Assembly: GCA_024278215.1 (NCBI GenBank)
Contig: JAJRTR010000116.1
Coordinates: 1-20,748 of the forward strand
Direction: 5' to 3'
Source of the DNA: a bacterium
GTDB taxonomy: Bacteria; UBP15; UBA6099; JAJRTR01
Length of the DNA stretch: 20,748 nucleotides
Shown here: positions 1-8,017 of the stretch, piece after piece
Position numbering within the stretch: position 1 is the stretch's first letter
Layout of the letters: each line of letters starts with the position of its first letter
Notes under the pieces: generated by a model
Seen by the model: the letters and a program-made list of their open reading frames with translations, nothing else
Told to the model about the DNA's origin: nothing
Database searches by the model: none
Program-made: the position numbers and the translations under genes

Positions 1-76
1 GGTAGTAAACCCGAGCTTCGCAATAAACCGATTACGGGTGTAAATACTTGATTTTCGGTAACATCAAGATGTGGTT

Positions 77-1840
77 TCAGAACTCTTTAAAATCGCTGTC
101 GTCCATCGGGATAATACTTTCAGGATCATTAGTTGAAACAGTAGCGGCAATGTGCTGACGGCTTTCACCGTCCCTGTCGACTACGTTTTTTACAGAATGA
201 AACTTCAACATTGAAGGTCCGTGTGCGTTGTCCCGGTCGCTGTGGCCGATGGACCTTGATTCTTTTCTGTTGCCTGGCGCAACGCTACCCCCCGCGCTAC
301 TGCCTCCCACTATTGCAACCAACTCGAGAACCATGTCGTTCAATGCCTCCGCCTGCGAGCTCATTTCCTCGGCGGCAGACGCTGATTCTTCAGCATTGGA
401 GGCGTTTTGCTGAGTTACCTTATCCATCTGGCCCACAGCTATGTTCACCTGGTCTATACCCTGTGCCTGCTCCCTGGATGCGGCGGCAATCTCCGCCACA
501 AGGTTGTTAACCATTTCCGTGCTGGTGCCGATATCCCTGAGAACGTTTCCAACTCTCTCGGCTATTTTGACACCATTTTCAGAGTTCTTCACAGACTCTT
601 CGATCATAGCGGCGGTATTCTTGGCGGCCTCTGCGCTTCGCATCGCAAGATTACGAACTTCCTCGGCCACCACGGCAAACCCCTTGCCCGCCTCGCCCGC
701 GCGGGCTGCTTCCACAGCTGCATTCAGAGCAAGCAGATTCGTCTGAAAAGCGATCTCGTCAATAGTCTTTATAATCTTGGATGTTTCACCTGAAGATTTT
801 TTTATGTCTTCGATGGCCTTGTTCATAAGCTGCATGGCATCGTTGCCCTGCCTGGCGGCACTGGTCGATTCTTCGGATAACTTCTTCGCCTGGTCCGCAT
901 TGTCGGCGTTTCGGCGTGTCATTGATGCCATTTCTTCAAGCGACGAAGATGTCTCTTCAAGCGATGATGCCTGTTCCGCCGCACCTTCCGCAAGTGACTG
1001 ACCGGCCGATGACACCTGCCCTGACGCAGACGATACCTGGTCCGCTCCATCAGACAGATTCCGTATTATATTATTTATCGGTAAAGTAATAGAGCGTGTA
1101 ATGAGCAGCCCCAGCACTGCGGCAAGCAGACCGCCCAGAATCATTCCCGCGACAGACATCAGCTTCGCGCTGTTCGCGGTTTTATCAGCTGCTTCACGGG
1201 CAATGTCGATCTCTCTCCAGATTTCTTCATCCGCCTGTGCTAATTTGTTGTAGAACTTAGCGGAGGCGGCATCATATTCATTTTCGCTCTCAGAAATTTT
1301 CTTATCCAATTGTTCCATCTGCAATTTCAGATCGGCAATAGCACTTTCACTGCCTTCCCGGTTTTCTTCCATCACACCAAGCTTTGTCCGCAACTCGATT
1401 TCCCTTTTTTTGATGTCGTAAACAGCTTTAGCCGCCGGTCGAAACTCGGCTCCCTGTATATCGGCGGCTTCAGCACTTAGTTTCTGCACCTTTTCAGCAG
1501 CAGCGATATACTCCCGGGCATCGATTTCCGCCCCGGTACTGATCGCGCTCTGGTACTTGTCGAAATGCTCGACCGTTTTTTCGAAATTCTTCCATGAAGC
1601 ATCCAGCTTTTCCATGTCGACAGCCGCTATCATCTCCATGAGTTGCGTGTCGCCTTCGGTGGCGCCTATCCTCATCTCGCTGATAGCTGCCAGTTGCGGA
1701 ATGTGATCAATCGTGTCACCCAGGTCCCTGTCTATGTTATTTGCGGAAATATAACCCAGAACACCAACCATCACCGTGATTAACGCTACCGCCATAAAGC
1801 CAAGAATAAGTTTTGTTCCGAGTTTCAGATTTTTGAACAT
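77..1840 (-). CDS. Methyl-accepting chemotaxis protein
   Basis: A 587-residue transmembrane chemoreceptor that would sense a ligand outside the membrane and control CheA through CheW. A first membrane segment lies at about residues 12-32, followed by a long helical extracytoplasmic domain of the four-helix-bundle kind to about 225. A second membrane segment lies at about 229-249, then a HAMP-like linker and the long signalling coiled coil. The highly conserved hairpin tip is present ([20 protein letters not shown], then [15 protein letters not shown]). The C terminus ends in DSDFKEF and has no NWETF-type CheR-docking pentapeptide. The start is supported by AGGGGA just upstream of the ATG. It lies 211 bp downstream of cheW on the same strand, and that gap holds a hairpin repeat. 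The ligand cannot be predicted. Confidence 0.96.
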   Translation of the reverse strand: MFKNLKLGTKLILGFMAVALITVMVGVLGYISANNIDRDLGDTIDHIPQLAAISEMRIGATEGDTQLMEMIAAVDMEKLDASWKNFEKTVEHFDKYQSAISTGAEIDAREYIAAAEKVQKLSAEAADIQGAEFRPAAKAVYDIKKREIELRTKLGVMEENREGSESAIADLKLQMEQLDKKISESENEYDAASAKFYNKLAQADEEIWREIDIAREAADKTANSAKLMSVAGMILGGLLAAVLGLLITRSITLPINNIIRNLSDGADQVSSASGQVSSAGQSLAEGAAEQASSLEETSSSLEEMASMTRRNADNADQAKKLSEESTSAARQGNDAMQLMNKAIEDIKKSSGETSKIIKTIDEIAFQTNLLALNAAVEAARAGEAGKGFAVVAEEVRNLAMRSAEAAKNTAAMIEESVKNSENGVKIAERVGNVLRDIGTSTEMVNNLVAEIAAASREQAQGIDQVNIAVGQMDKVTQQNASNAEESASAAEEMSSQAEALNDMVLELVAIVGGSSAGGSVAPGNRKESRSIGHSDRDNAHGPSMLKFHSVKNVVDRDGESRQHIAATVSTNDPESIIPMDDSDFKEF

Positions 1841-1957
1841 TTGAATTCCCCTTTCTTTTTTGAGCTGTCCACTGATCCTGTGCGTTTGGAAAAACGGTAT
1901 GCACCACTTCGCTCTTATGACGAAAAAACGGGTGCCGGCGGGGTGTCCGGAATATCG

Positions 1958-1980
1958 CCCGCATTAGTGAAATATGCGGG
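1958..1980. repeat. Hairpin repeat copy 1 (GTGAAATATGCGG family)
   Basis: A perfect 7-bp stem, CCCGCAT (1958-1964) and ATGCGGG (1974-1980), encloses a 9-base loop. The 13-mer GTGAAATATGCGG at 1967-1979 recurs at 13171, 15811 and 16471, always on the plus strand and always between genes. This copy lies between cheW and the chemoreceptor gene. Confidence 0.7.
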
Positions 1981-2051
1981 GTAACCGAAGAAGCTCCTGC
2001 CTGTACACGATACATTATCTGAAGCGCACAAGTTCAGTTCAGGCATTCATT

Positions 2052-2549
2052 TCAATTACAATTTGTTGACAACTTATTGATTTCTTCCGATGTGAGCACT
2101 TTTCTGATATCGAGAATGATAATAACCTTATCTTTCGCTTTACCGATTCCAAGAATAAATTCCGTATCCACGCTAATCCCGAAAGACGGAGTGTTCTCGA
2201 TATCATGGCCCTTTATGTCCAGTACTTCCGATACCTGATCGACAACAATCCCCATCAGGATATCATCCAGGTCCACGACGATTATGCATGTTTCCTTCGT
2301 GTCCACGACCTTGTTCATGCCGAATCTAAGCCTGAGGTCTATCACTGGTATTACCTTGCCGCGCAGGTTGATGACACCTCTTACAAAGTTCGGCATTCTC
2401 GGCACCAGCGTGATGCCCATCATTCCGATGATTTCACGCACGCGCAGGATTTCAAGCCCGTACTCTTCATCTCCAAGAGCGAAAGTCAGGTATTTGCCGA
2501 GCTTCTCTTCGGCGCGGTTTATCGTTGCTGTCGCACTTTCTACACTCAT
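2052..2549 (-). CDS. cheW: Chemotaxis coupling protein CheW
   Basis: A 165-residue CheW adaptor that links chemoreceptors to the CheA kinase in the cytoplasmic signalling array. A single CheW-like SH3-type domain covers about residues 15-155. Family landmarks are present: a YLTFALGDEEYGLEILRVRE start, the VPRMPNFVRGVINLRGKVIP segment that contacts receptor and kinase, and DLRLRFG. The length is usual for the family. A strong AAAGGAGA ribosome-binding site precedes the ATG. The start codon overlaps by ATGA the stop of a short receiver-domain remnant upstream. The chemoreceptor gene follows downstream on the same strand, so the two probably act together. Confidence 0.97.
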   Translation of the reverse strand: MSVESATATINRAEEKLGKYLTFALGDEEYGLEILRVREIIGMMGITLVPRMPNFVRGVINLRGKVIPVIDLRLRFGMNKVVDTKETCIIVVDLDDILMGIVVDQVSEVLDIKGHDIENTPSFGISVDTEFILGIGKAKDKVIIILDIRKVLTSEEINKLSTNCN

Positions 2550-2677
2550 CCGTCTTTCTCCTTTCCATCACCTGCTTTCAGGGTTTCATAGCCCATAAAA
2601 TACAGTTGATCAACCATTGATGACCGGAAGTCACCATCATCATCGACAATCAGAATCGTTTGTACTGCCTCAGTCAC
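2546..2677 (-). pseudogene. Truncated response-regulator receiver remnant
   Basis: Reading the minus strand from a GTG at 2677 gives 43 codons that begin VTEAVQTILIVDDDGDFR and continue through MVDQLYFMGY to KAGDGKEKDG. This is the beta1-alpha1-beta2 part of a receiver domain with its acidic DDD pocket. It stops before the phosphoacceptor aspartate, switch threonine and lysine. The TGA stop overlaps the cheW ATG (ATGA). An ATG with a better ribosome-binding site (GGAGAAG) lies slightly upstream in another frame and closes after seven codons, so the fragment may be frameshifted as well as truncated. It is most likely a decayed response regulator whose 3' end now carries the cheW ribosome-binding site. 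It could also be a short translated peptide coupled to cheW. Confidence 0.75.
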
Positions 2678-2745
2678 TAATGTGTCTTTTCATGATGAAA
2701 AACTTCTCCACACTCACTGTCGATCTCCGCACTTTTCCGTTTAAT

Positions 2746-2923
2746 GAGCCGATTGCAAAATTATGTTCGTAGCGAGGTCGAGCGAAATTGTTCAGAGCAA
2801 GGCAAAGGTGTAAAATCCTCGCAGGCGTACTTGTAGAGTACGTCGAGGACGATTTTATGCCGACAACGCAGATACGGACAATAGCAGCCGACCGCAGCAG
2901 AATCAGAATATTGCAATTGGCTC
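2746..2923. mobile_element. 178-bp palindromic element, candidate MITE
   Basis: The ends are imperfect inverted repeats: GAGCCGATTGCAA at 2746 pairs with TTGCAATTGGCTC ending at 2923, and pairing continues inward with GAGGTCG against CGACCGC. The centre is a second palindrome with CGTACT and AGTACG around 2825-2845, flanked by AAAATC and GATTTT. TAAT abuts both ends (2742-2745 and 2924-2927), which looks like a 4-bp target duplication. No protein is encoded. It ends inside the stop codon of the receiver gene. From memory only, similar AGGCGTACT-type palindromes are dispersed in several deltaproteobacterial genomes. Confidence 0.5.
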
Positions 2924-3324
2924 TAATGTTTTTTCATTGCACTTCTCAATTCGTTCACGATGTCACTTTTAAAGATAAAACCATCAACACCGGCTTTTAA
3001 TTCTTCGGCCTCATTTCCACTGACCGGATAATTTGTAATGCAGAAAATGAGTGTCTGCGGAAATTCCTGCCGTATCTTCCCTGCGACGGTCTTATTTCGA
3101 TTGCATAATGCGAGATCGAAAAGGATTATGTCCGGGCACATCTCAATGACCGATTCCAGCATCTCATCGTTTCTTGCCATTTGTGTTACCGTGTGCACCT
3201 CCGGCAGCCGCGACAGGATGCCGGATATTCTCTCTCTCAAAAAATGGTCTTCTTCTACGACCAGTATTTTGTATCCAGAACTATCTGCTTGTTCAACTTC
3301 GGTGGTAGTGTTTTTCTTTGACAT
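2923..3324 (-). CDS. Stand-alone response-regulator receiver (CheY-like)
   Basis: A 133-residue protein made of one receiver domain with no output domain, so it should act by phosphorylation-dependent protein contacts as CheY does. After a polar leader of about 18 residues come ILVVEEDH (acidic pocket), IILFDLAL (phosphoacceptor Asp on beta3), FCITNYP (switch Thr region) and FIFKSD (conserved Lys). The usual P-G loop after the phosphoacceptor is replaced by CNRNKTVAG, which is atypical. The start has no clear Shine-Dalgarno sequence. It lies upstream of cheW on the same strand, separated by the receiver remnant and the palindromic element, so a chemotaxis or motility role is likely but not proven. 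Confidence 0.88.
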   Translation of the reverse strand: MSKKNTTTEVEQADSSGYKILVVEEDHFLRERISGILSRLPEVHTVTQMARNDEMLESVIEMCPDIILFDLALCNRNKTVAGKIRQEFPQTLIFCITNYPVSGNEAEELKAGVDGFIFKSDIVNELRSAMKKH

Positions 3325-3475
3325 GTTGTAATATTACTCTATAGTCAAGATGTTGTGCAGTCTTAAAACATACAATTTCAATGTCGGATTTATCAGATTT
3401 ATCCTGTCGTATTAATAAGACAACAGGCAACGCATAAAACAATATTCACCGAGGAATAACATCAGGGAATCGTGC

Positions 3476-3514
3476 TCCGGAATTGAAGTGCTGATTACAG
3501 TCATGTCTCCCCGG
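3476..3514 (+). repeat. Short dispersed repeat, copy 1
   Basis: TCCGGAATTGA followed by GTGC, ATT and AGTCATGT and a run of C matches 14014-14050 in the same orientation with a few substitutions and one indel. The second copy lies inside the candidate miniature element at 13852-14086. Confidence 0.5.
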
Positions 3515-3754
3515 GAAAGCAAGACTTCATTTAATATAATTGAAGCGTTACAGCATGTGAGATATTGCAAGTATAATTAGCGCATGAACGAAAACGCCGC
3601 GAACCCCGATCACAACTGATGCCAGGTCCAGAAAGCTGATGAAGATATTTGTCTCGCAACGATTGAAAACCTGTGAGAACGAATAATGCAGATACAACAG
3701 GTTGAAAAAACGACAGTTCTTCTTGGAGAAATCTCATGAGGAAATCAAGGGTAA

Positions 3755-3946
3755 CCTAACCCGGCAAAGCCGGAACCAAACAGGCCGCATTCTAGTGCCC
3801 AAACAAATGCGGTTTGAGCACGGCACACAGAGTTCCAAAGTTCCCAAGGTCTACATTGGAAACGTCTGCAACTGGAAGCTCCAGCTTTCCCCGCTATCTT
3901 TTCAGCATTTTTCACCATCCTGCGTAGCATTTCATTCGTAAGATAC
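3755..3946 (+). repeat. 192-bp dispersed repeat, left copy
   Basis: This stretch, from CCTAACCCGG to AGATAC, recurs in reverse orientation at 13315-13593 with roughly 90 percent identity by eye once three extra 29-bp units in the other copy are removed. It contains nested short hairpins: CCGGC/GCCGG, CCGCATT/AATGCGG and CTGGA/TCCAG. In the other copy the last becomes CTGGA/TTCAG, which still pairs through a G-T wobble. No reading frame is conserved between copies, so a structural or mobile non-coding element is more likely than a gene. The two copies flank 4.0-13.3 kb as inverted repeats. Confidence 0.8.
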
Positions 3947-4057
3947 AAAATTCCTACGACATGTCTGTATTCGCTCAAGTTCATTTCTTTACAGAATTAT
4001 GCTTGTTGTGTATGATTCAGTTACAATATCACAACTTGCCGTACGGGAGGATGTCCC

Positions 4058-4579
4058 ATGACGAATCTGGAAATATTGAAACATTGCCGCCTTTTCGAGC
4101 TACTCTCCGACGAGGAACTTGACAGAGTGTTGGACCTGGTGGAAGAACACCATTTCCGAAAGGGTGACTATATATGCCGCGAGGGCGCATGGGGCGACTC
4201 GATGTACATCATAGGCAGCGGCGAAGTCAAGATCGTCAAAAAACTGACCACGGAAAGCAACTGGGAAATCACATCGTTACGGCATGGTGACTTTTTCGGC
4301 GAGGTCTCACTCATCGACGGAAGCCCAAGAACTGCCGGAGCCTATGCGATAGCTAACGCCATCGTACTCGAAATTTTCGGTCGCGACTTCAAAATGCTCA
4401 TCAGTGCCGACAACGAGTTGTCCAATAAAATGCTCGAGTCGCTCCTGAGAGTACTCATCAACAGGATTCGAGCTACAGACGATGTCGTTACCCAGATAAT
4501 GACTGAAAAGCTGGCCGGAGAAAGCCAGGAAGCAGCGTCGATGCGTGATGTTATGAGCAGAATGATGGTCGGAAGATGA
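4058..4579 (+). CDS. Cyclic nucleotide-binding domain protein
   Basis: A 173-residue cytoplasmic protein with one cyclic-nucleotide-binding domain at about residues 8-125 and a helical tail. The beta-roll and phosphate-binding cassette are clear: FRKGDYICREG, then MYIIGSGEVKI, then FFGEVSLIDGSPRTAGAYA, which has the Glu and Arg expected to hold the cyclic phosphate and sugar. There is no helix-turn-helix after the domain, so it is unlike CRP/FNR regulators and is probably a small effector or partner subunit. The ATG follows a strong GGGAGG site. It lies 275 bp upstream of purA on the same strand, with an intrinsic terminator between them, so co-transcription is doubtful. The ligand (cAMP, cGMP or other) is unknown. 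Confidence 0.9.
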   Translation: MTNLEILKHCRLFELLSDEELDRVLDLVEEHHFRKGDYICREGAWGDSMYIIGSGEVKIVKKLTTESNWEITSLRHGDFFGEVSLIDGSPRTAGAYAIANAIVLEIFGRDFKMLISADNELSNKMLESLLRVLINRIRATDDVVTQIMTEKLAGESQEAASMRDVMSRMMVGR

Positions 4580-4681
4580 AACAAGCCGGATTTTTTTGGA
4601 GCGGGCTGTTCGGAGAGTAAATCCTCAAGGAAACTCCCCGGAGCAAGCCCCGGAGAATTCTTTTCGATCAAACAGAAAAAC

Positions 4682-4713
4682 AAACACTCCTGAACCAATT
4701 TGTACAGGTGTTT
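4682..4713 (+). terminator. Possible weak terminator after the CNBD gene
   Basis: AAACAC plus CTG (with a two-base bulge) pairs with CAGGTGTTT around a loop of about 12 bases, and the hairpin runs into TTTTATT. It could end the CNBD transcript, but the stem is weak. Confidence 0.35.
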
Positions 4714-4715
4714 TA

Positions 4716-4744
4716 TTGACTTGCATTTAACATTATGTTAACAT
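4716..4744 (+). promoter_or_regulatory. Candidate sigma70 promoter of the purA leader
   Basis: TTGACT at 4716-4721 and TAACAT at 4739-4744 are 17 bases apart. Initiation about seven bases downstream would place the start near 4751, only a few bases before the terminator stem at 4758. Confidence 0.45.
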
Positions 4745-4757
4745 TCGTTGCAATCTG

Positions 4758-4792
4758 CTCAAACGGAGGTTGCCAGCCGTTTGAGTTTTTTT
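4758..4792 (+). terminator. Strong intrinsic terminator or attenuator before purA
   Basis: CTCAAACGG (4758-4766) and CCGTTTGAG (4777-4785) form a perfect 9-bp stem with a 10-base loop, followed by seven T (4786-4792). It lies 178 bp after the CNBD stop and 61 bp before the purA ATG. It either ends upstream transcription or attenuates transcripts started at the candidate promoter at 4716-4744. Confidence 0.8.
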
Positions 4793-4853
4793 GTGATCAG
4801 ACGAAAACGTCGGGGTAAAAGAACATTAAAAGAACACGAGGAGGTCCGGGATC

Positions 4854-6137
4854 ATGCCGGCCATAGTAATAGTTGGAGCGCAGTGGGGAGACGAAGGTAA
4901 AGGTAAAATAACAGATATGCTCGCTGAAGGGGTGGACGTAGTCGTCCGCTACCAGGGTGGTGCCAATGCGGGACATACGATGGTAGTGGACGGCACGTCA
5001 TATATCGTTCACATGATCCCGTCGGGAATCCTGTATGATGATAAAATCTGCATCATCGGCGACGATGTCGTTGTGAATCCCAAGATTCTAATATCAGAGA
5101 TCGACAAGATGGAAGCGCGGGGCATCAGCACGAAAAACTTGCGCATAAGCTGCAACGCGCATATGGTCATGCCCTACCACATGGAACTCGACCGCCTCGA
5201 AGAAGAGCTCAAGGGCAAACACAAGATCGGCACTACGGGCCGCGGCATCGGACCGACTTATGTCGACAAGGCAGGCCGTCTCGGCATCCGCGTCGTCGAT
5301 CTGTTCGATAAAGATGAATTCATCGGCCGGCTCGGCCACACGCTAAAATACAAAAACCTTATCCTGCGCGAGATATTCAAGCACAAAGGCTACGAAGTCG
5401 AGGACATCGCCGGTGAGTATCTCGAATACGGAAAGAGACTCGCGCCGTACGTGGCGGACACGTCCATGATTATCAGCCAGGCGCTCCGCGAAGAGAAATT
5501 CGTGCTGCTCGAAGGCGCACAGGGCACACTGCTCGACGTCACGCATGGCACGTATCCTTATGTCACATCATCGCACCCGATATCCGGCGGCGCCTGCATC
5601 GGCGCAGGCATCGGACCCTGCAAGATCGACCGCGTACTCGGCATCACAAAAGCATACACGACACGTGTCGGCGAAGGCCCCTTCCCGACCGAACTGATGG
5701 ACGACACAGGCGAACACCTCCGCAAGAAGGGCGGCGAGTTCGGCACCACCACCGGCAGACCCCGCAGATGCGGCTGGCTCGACGCTGTGCTCCTTCGCTA
5801 CAGTGTCCGCATCAACAGCATGAGCGCACTCGCCATGACGAAACTCGACGTGCTGGACGAGCTCCCCGTGATCAGGATATGCACCGGCTACCAGGTCGGC
5901 GATGAGATCATCAGGGAGTTCACCACGGACATCCGCAAGTTGCGCGAAAGCACTCCGGTCTACGAAGAACTGCCCGGCTGGCAGACAGACACCAGCAAGA
6001 TCACCGACTTCCGCGATTTCCCCGACGAAACCAAGAGTTACATCCGCAGGGTGGAAGAACTCATTCACGCGCCGATCGCTATTATCTCCGTCGGACCAGA
6101 CCGGCAACAGACCGTCCTCTTCAGAAAATTTGTCTGA
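4854..6137 (+). CDS. purA: Adenylosuccinate synthetase
   Basis: A 427-residue cytoplasmic enzyme that joins IMP and aspartate with GTP to make adenylosuccinate, the first step from IMP to AMP. The N terminus carries the signature VGAQWGDEGKGKITD with the catalytic Asp and GTP-loop residues, then GGANAGHTM with the catalytic His. Further family landmarks are GTTGRGIGPTYVDKAGR (IMP binding), LLEGAQGTLLDVTHGTYPYV, TTTGRPRRCGWLD and the C-terminal SVGPDRQQT. The length is normal and no key residue is missing. A strong GAGGAGG site precedes the ATG. The strong hairpin-plus-T-tract 61 bp upstream suggests control by attenuation or insulation from upstream transcription. Confidence 0.99.
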   Translation: MPAIVIVGAQWGDEGKGKITDMLAEGVDVVVRYQGGANAGHTMVVDGTSYIVHMIPSGILYDDKICIIGDDVVVNPKILISEIDKMEARGISTKNLRISCNAHMVMPYHMELDRLEEELKGKHKIGTTGRGIGPTYVDKAGRLGIRVVDLFDKDEFIGRLGHTLKYKNLILREIFKHKGYEVEDIAGEYLEYGKRLAPYVADTSMIISQALREEKFVLLEGAQGTLLDVTHGTYPYVTSSHPISGGACIGAGIGPCKIDRVLGITKAYTTRVGEGPFPTELMDDTGEHLRKKGGEFGTTTGRPRRCGWLDAVLLRYSVRINSMSALAMTKLDVLDELPVIRICTGYQVGDEIIREFTTDIRKLRESTPVYEELPGWQTDTSKITDFRDFPDETKSYIRRVEELIHAPIAIISVGPDRQQTVLFRKFV

Positions 6138-6240
6138 ACCTGCTGTTTACAACAGCTTAAAACTCCAACTTCCACGTCGCCGCTCGTGTTCGAGGACGGC
6201 GTCATCTTTATTTTTCAGCCATTTGACGAACTGCATCGTG

Positions 6241-6276
6241 CAAGGCAACACTTCATCCATCTGAAGTGTTGCCTTG
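6241..6276 (+). terminator. Perfect 15-bp hairpin after purA
   Basis: CAAGGCAACACTTCA (6241-6255) pairs perfectly with 6262-6276 around a six-base loop, about 100 bp after the purA stop. No T-tract follows, so classic intrinsic termination is not certain. The stem's 3' end overlaps the -35 box of the candidate rnf promoter. Confidence 0.55.
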
Positions 6277-6302
6277 ACACAAATATTTAATGTTGTTATG
6301 TT
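6274..6302 (+). promoter_or_regulatory. Candidate sigma70 promoter of the rnf operon
   Basis: A consensus TTGACA (6274-6279) is followed after 17 bases by TATGTT (6297-6302). The first downstream gene is rnfC at 6597, so the leader would be close to 290 nucleotides long. Confidence 0.55.
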
Positions 6303-6596
6303 TATTCCGTTTAAAATAAGCGGCAGGCAAATAGAAGCGGCCTGATGTCATGTCAAGTCTGTGCTGACGTTTTAAGTTGACACGACACAAGACTACCAAT
6401 AAGAGAAGGTGTTCCCAACGGGATGTAATGGCTATGGAAAAGAAAACCGGTGCAAACTGATTTTTCACGATCAAGTGGCAATAATGACAACAGAATCCTC
6501 TGTAAAAAAATCACTGCGAGACTTTTCAATTATGGCTTAATGTTATAGTATTGTTATGTTGCAATTTAGTAAATGCGATGGAAGTTGGTCTGATAA
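6303..6596 (+). other. Long untranslated rnf leader region
   Basis: I see no gene here. It holds an 11-base inverted repeat with one mismatch (TGTCATGTCAA near 6347 and TTGACACGACA at 6377-6387) and a second TTGACA at 6377. TATAGT at 6544-6549 is an extra candidate -10 box without a convincing -35 box. I recognise no known riboswitch class. Confidence 0.4.
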
Positions 6597-7940
6597 ATGA
6601 AAGGGACACTTTTTAAGAGTTCTGTTTTACCCCTGAAAACAGGCAAGCTGGACCGTTTGCCGATGACCGAAGTCCCGGCGCCGCGCGAGGCGATAGTTTT
6701 TATGCGTCAGCACTCGGGCGAAGTCTGCAAACCGGTTGTCGAGGCAGGCGACAGGGTCCTGTTGGGACAGGTTGTGGGTACTGCGCAGGATCAGCAGGGT
6801 GCGGATGTTCATTCACCAGTTTCCGGGGAAGTTACGCTCGTCGCGCCCCTGGAGGACCCTTACGGCGGTTTCACACTTGCGGCTATGATCGTGTCGGACG
6901 GCAAAGACGAGGCCGCGGAAGCAATGGAGCCGATGGCGGATTTCAACAACATGCCCCCTACACGAATGTTCGAAAGACTGCGGAGGGCGGGAGTCACTAC
7001 CTACGATCTCGAGCCCACACCGCTCTCGGCGGCGATATGTCCGGTAGATACGGCTTCCGACCTGCCCACGGGCATTGCCGAAAGCACGACGGAGTTGCCG
7101 GCTCTTGATACTGTTATTGTCAATACTGTAGATGAAGAACCTCTCACAGTCATCAACCAGCGGCTTTTTATAGATAACCGCGACAGAGCGGCGGAGGGTA
7201 TCGCCCTGATGAAACGTCTCACGGGCGCGCCTCGCGTAATATTCGCAGTACGCAAATCGCACGAGAAGATCGCGGTCAAAGCCCTCGGTCCAGATTCCGG
7301 CGCGGAGATCAAAGTCGTTCCTGTCTCTTATCCGGGAACACTGCCGATAGTGATGATAAACGCCCTTACATCAAGGACAATCCCGCCCGGCGGAACAGCC
7401 CGGGACGCGGGTGTGCTGCACATTTCATTCGAGATCATGCTGGACGCGCTTGAAGCGATAACGAAGGGCAGCGCGAATATTTATGAGATGCTCACAGTGA
7501 GCGGCGGCGCGGTGAACCCGCCGAAGAATCTCAAGGTACGCATCGGCACGCCCCTGCGGGCCGTGTTGAGATTTGTCGGATGCAGGGAGGCGGGCATAGA
7601 AAAGCTTGTGCTCGGCGGCCCCATGCGCGGCAAAGCGCAATTCTCTCTTGACATGCCCGTCGTCAAAGGGGTAAACACGATTCTTGCGCTCACGGAGAGC
7701 GAAGTCGCGGAAGTGAAAGAGACCTCGTGCATAAACTGCGGCGATTGCGTGGATATATGCCCCGCAAACCTGCAACCGAATCTCTTGAGTCGCTCGTGTG
7801 AATTTTTCAAATACGACAACCCGCAATTTCAGAAGGAATTGCGAGCGTGTATCGAATGCGGACTCTGTGGCTATGTTTGCCCGTCGCACCGGCCGATGAT
7901 GCAGTATTTCCTGAATGCAAAGCATCATCTCGGCATGTAG
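6597..7940 (+). CDS. rnfC: Rnf complex subunit RnfC, NADH/FMN site degenerate
   Basis: A 447-residue peripheral subunit of the ion-translocating Rnf complex. The RnfC barrel-sandwich N terminus is present (QHSGEVCKPVVEAGDRV, then VHSPVSGEV), as are the SLBB-like region and two 4Fe-4S sites: C378, C381, C384, C388 and C418, C421, C424, C428. In standard RnfC a glycine-rich loop of the form GLGGAGFPT and an ECEPY motif bind NADH and FMN. Here residues 131-147 read AGVTTYDLEPTPLSAAI and residues 176-185 read NTVDEEPLTV. The later YPSGG- and QNVGT-type stretches are also changed (YPGTLP, HISFE). The Fe-S wiring looks intact but the nucleotide site looks lost. It is the first gene of the C-D-G-E-A-B operon, with no strong ribosome-binding site. 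Confidence 0.93.
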   Translation: MKGTLFKSSVLPLKTGKLDRLPMTEVPAPREAIVFMRQHSGEVCKPVVEAGDRVLLGQVVGTAQDQQGADVHSPVSGEVTLVAPLEDPYGGFTLAAMIVSDGKDEAAEAMEPMADFNNMPPTRMFERLRRAGVTTYDLEPTPLSAAICPVDTASDLPTGIAESTTELPALDTVIVNTVDEEPLTVINQRLFIDNRDRAAEGIALMKRLTGAPRVIFAVRKSHEKIAVKALGPDSGAEIKVVPVSYPGTLPIVMINALTSRTIPPGGTARDAGVLHISFEIMLDALEAITKGSANIYEMLTVSGGAVNPPKNLKVRIGTPLRAVLRFVGCREAGIEKLVLGGPMRGKAQFSLDMPVVKGVNTILALTESEVAEVKETSCINCGDCVDICPANLQPNLLSRSCEFFKYDNPQFQKELRACIECGLCGYVCPSHRPMMQYFLNAKHHLGM

Positions 7941-8017
7941 ATATTGGTGTGACGCGCACATGGTTTTTAGTCTCGCAGGTGGCTCCAAAGGAATAAAAAA
8001 CAGGAGATTTTCTTAAG

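Larger units (their letters stand above)
3325..4057. other. Non-coding interval with repeats
   Basis: I find no credible gene in these 733 bp. The open frames on both strands lack family features and overlap repeats. The interval holds a short motif shared with 14014-14050 (at 3476-3514) and one copy of the 192-bp dispersed repeat (3755-3946). TACAAT at 4022-4027 is a possible -10 box for the downstream gene, but no good -35 box accompanies it. Confidence 0.6.

Noticed and set aside
3702-3984. Open frames on both strands across the left 192-bp repeat.
   Set aside because: Neither frame survives in the right copy, where stops or the 29-bp expansion break it; they are by-products of the repeat.
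5568-6107. Long minus-strand frames inside purA, and similar ones inside rnfB, the acyl-CoA synthetase and other genes.
   Set aside because: They are antisense shadows in GC-rich coding sequence with no domain features or ribosome-binding sites.
6148-6237. A 29-codon minus-strand frame (starting MQFVKWLKNKDD) just after purA.
   Set aside because: It is short, has no good ribosome-binding site and no recognisable family; it is probably chance.
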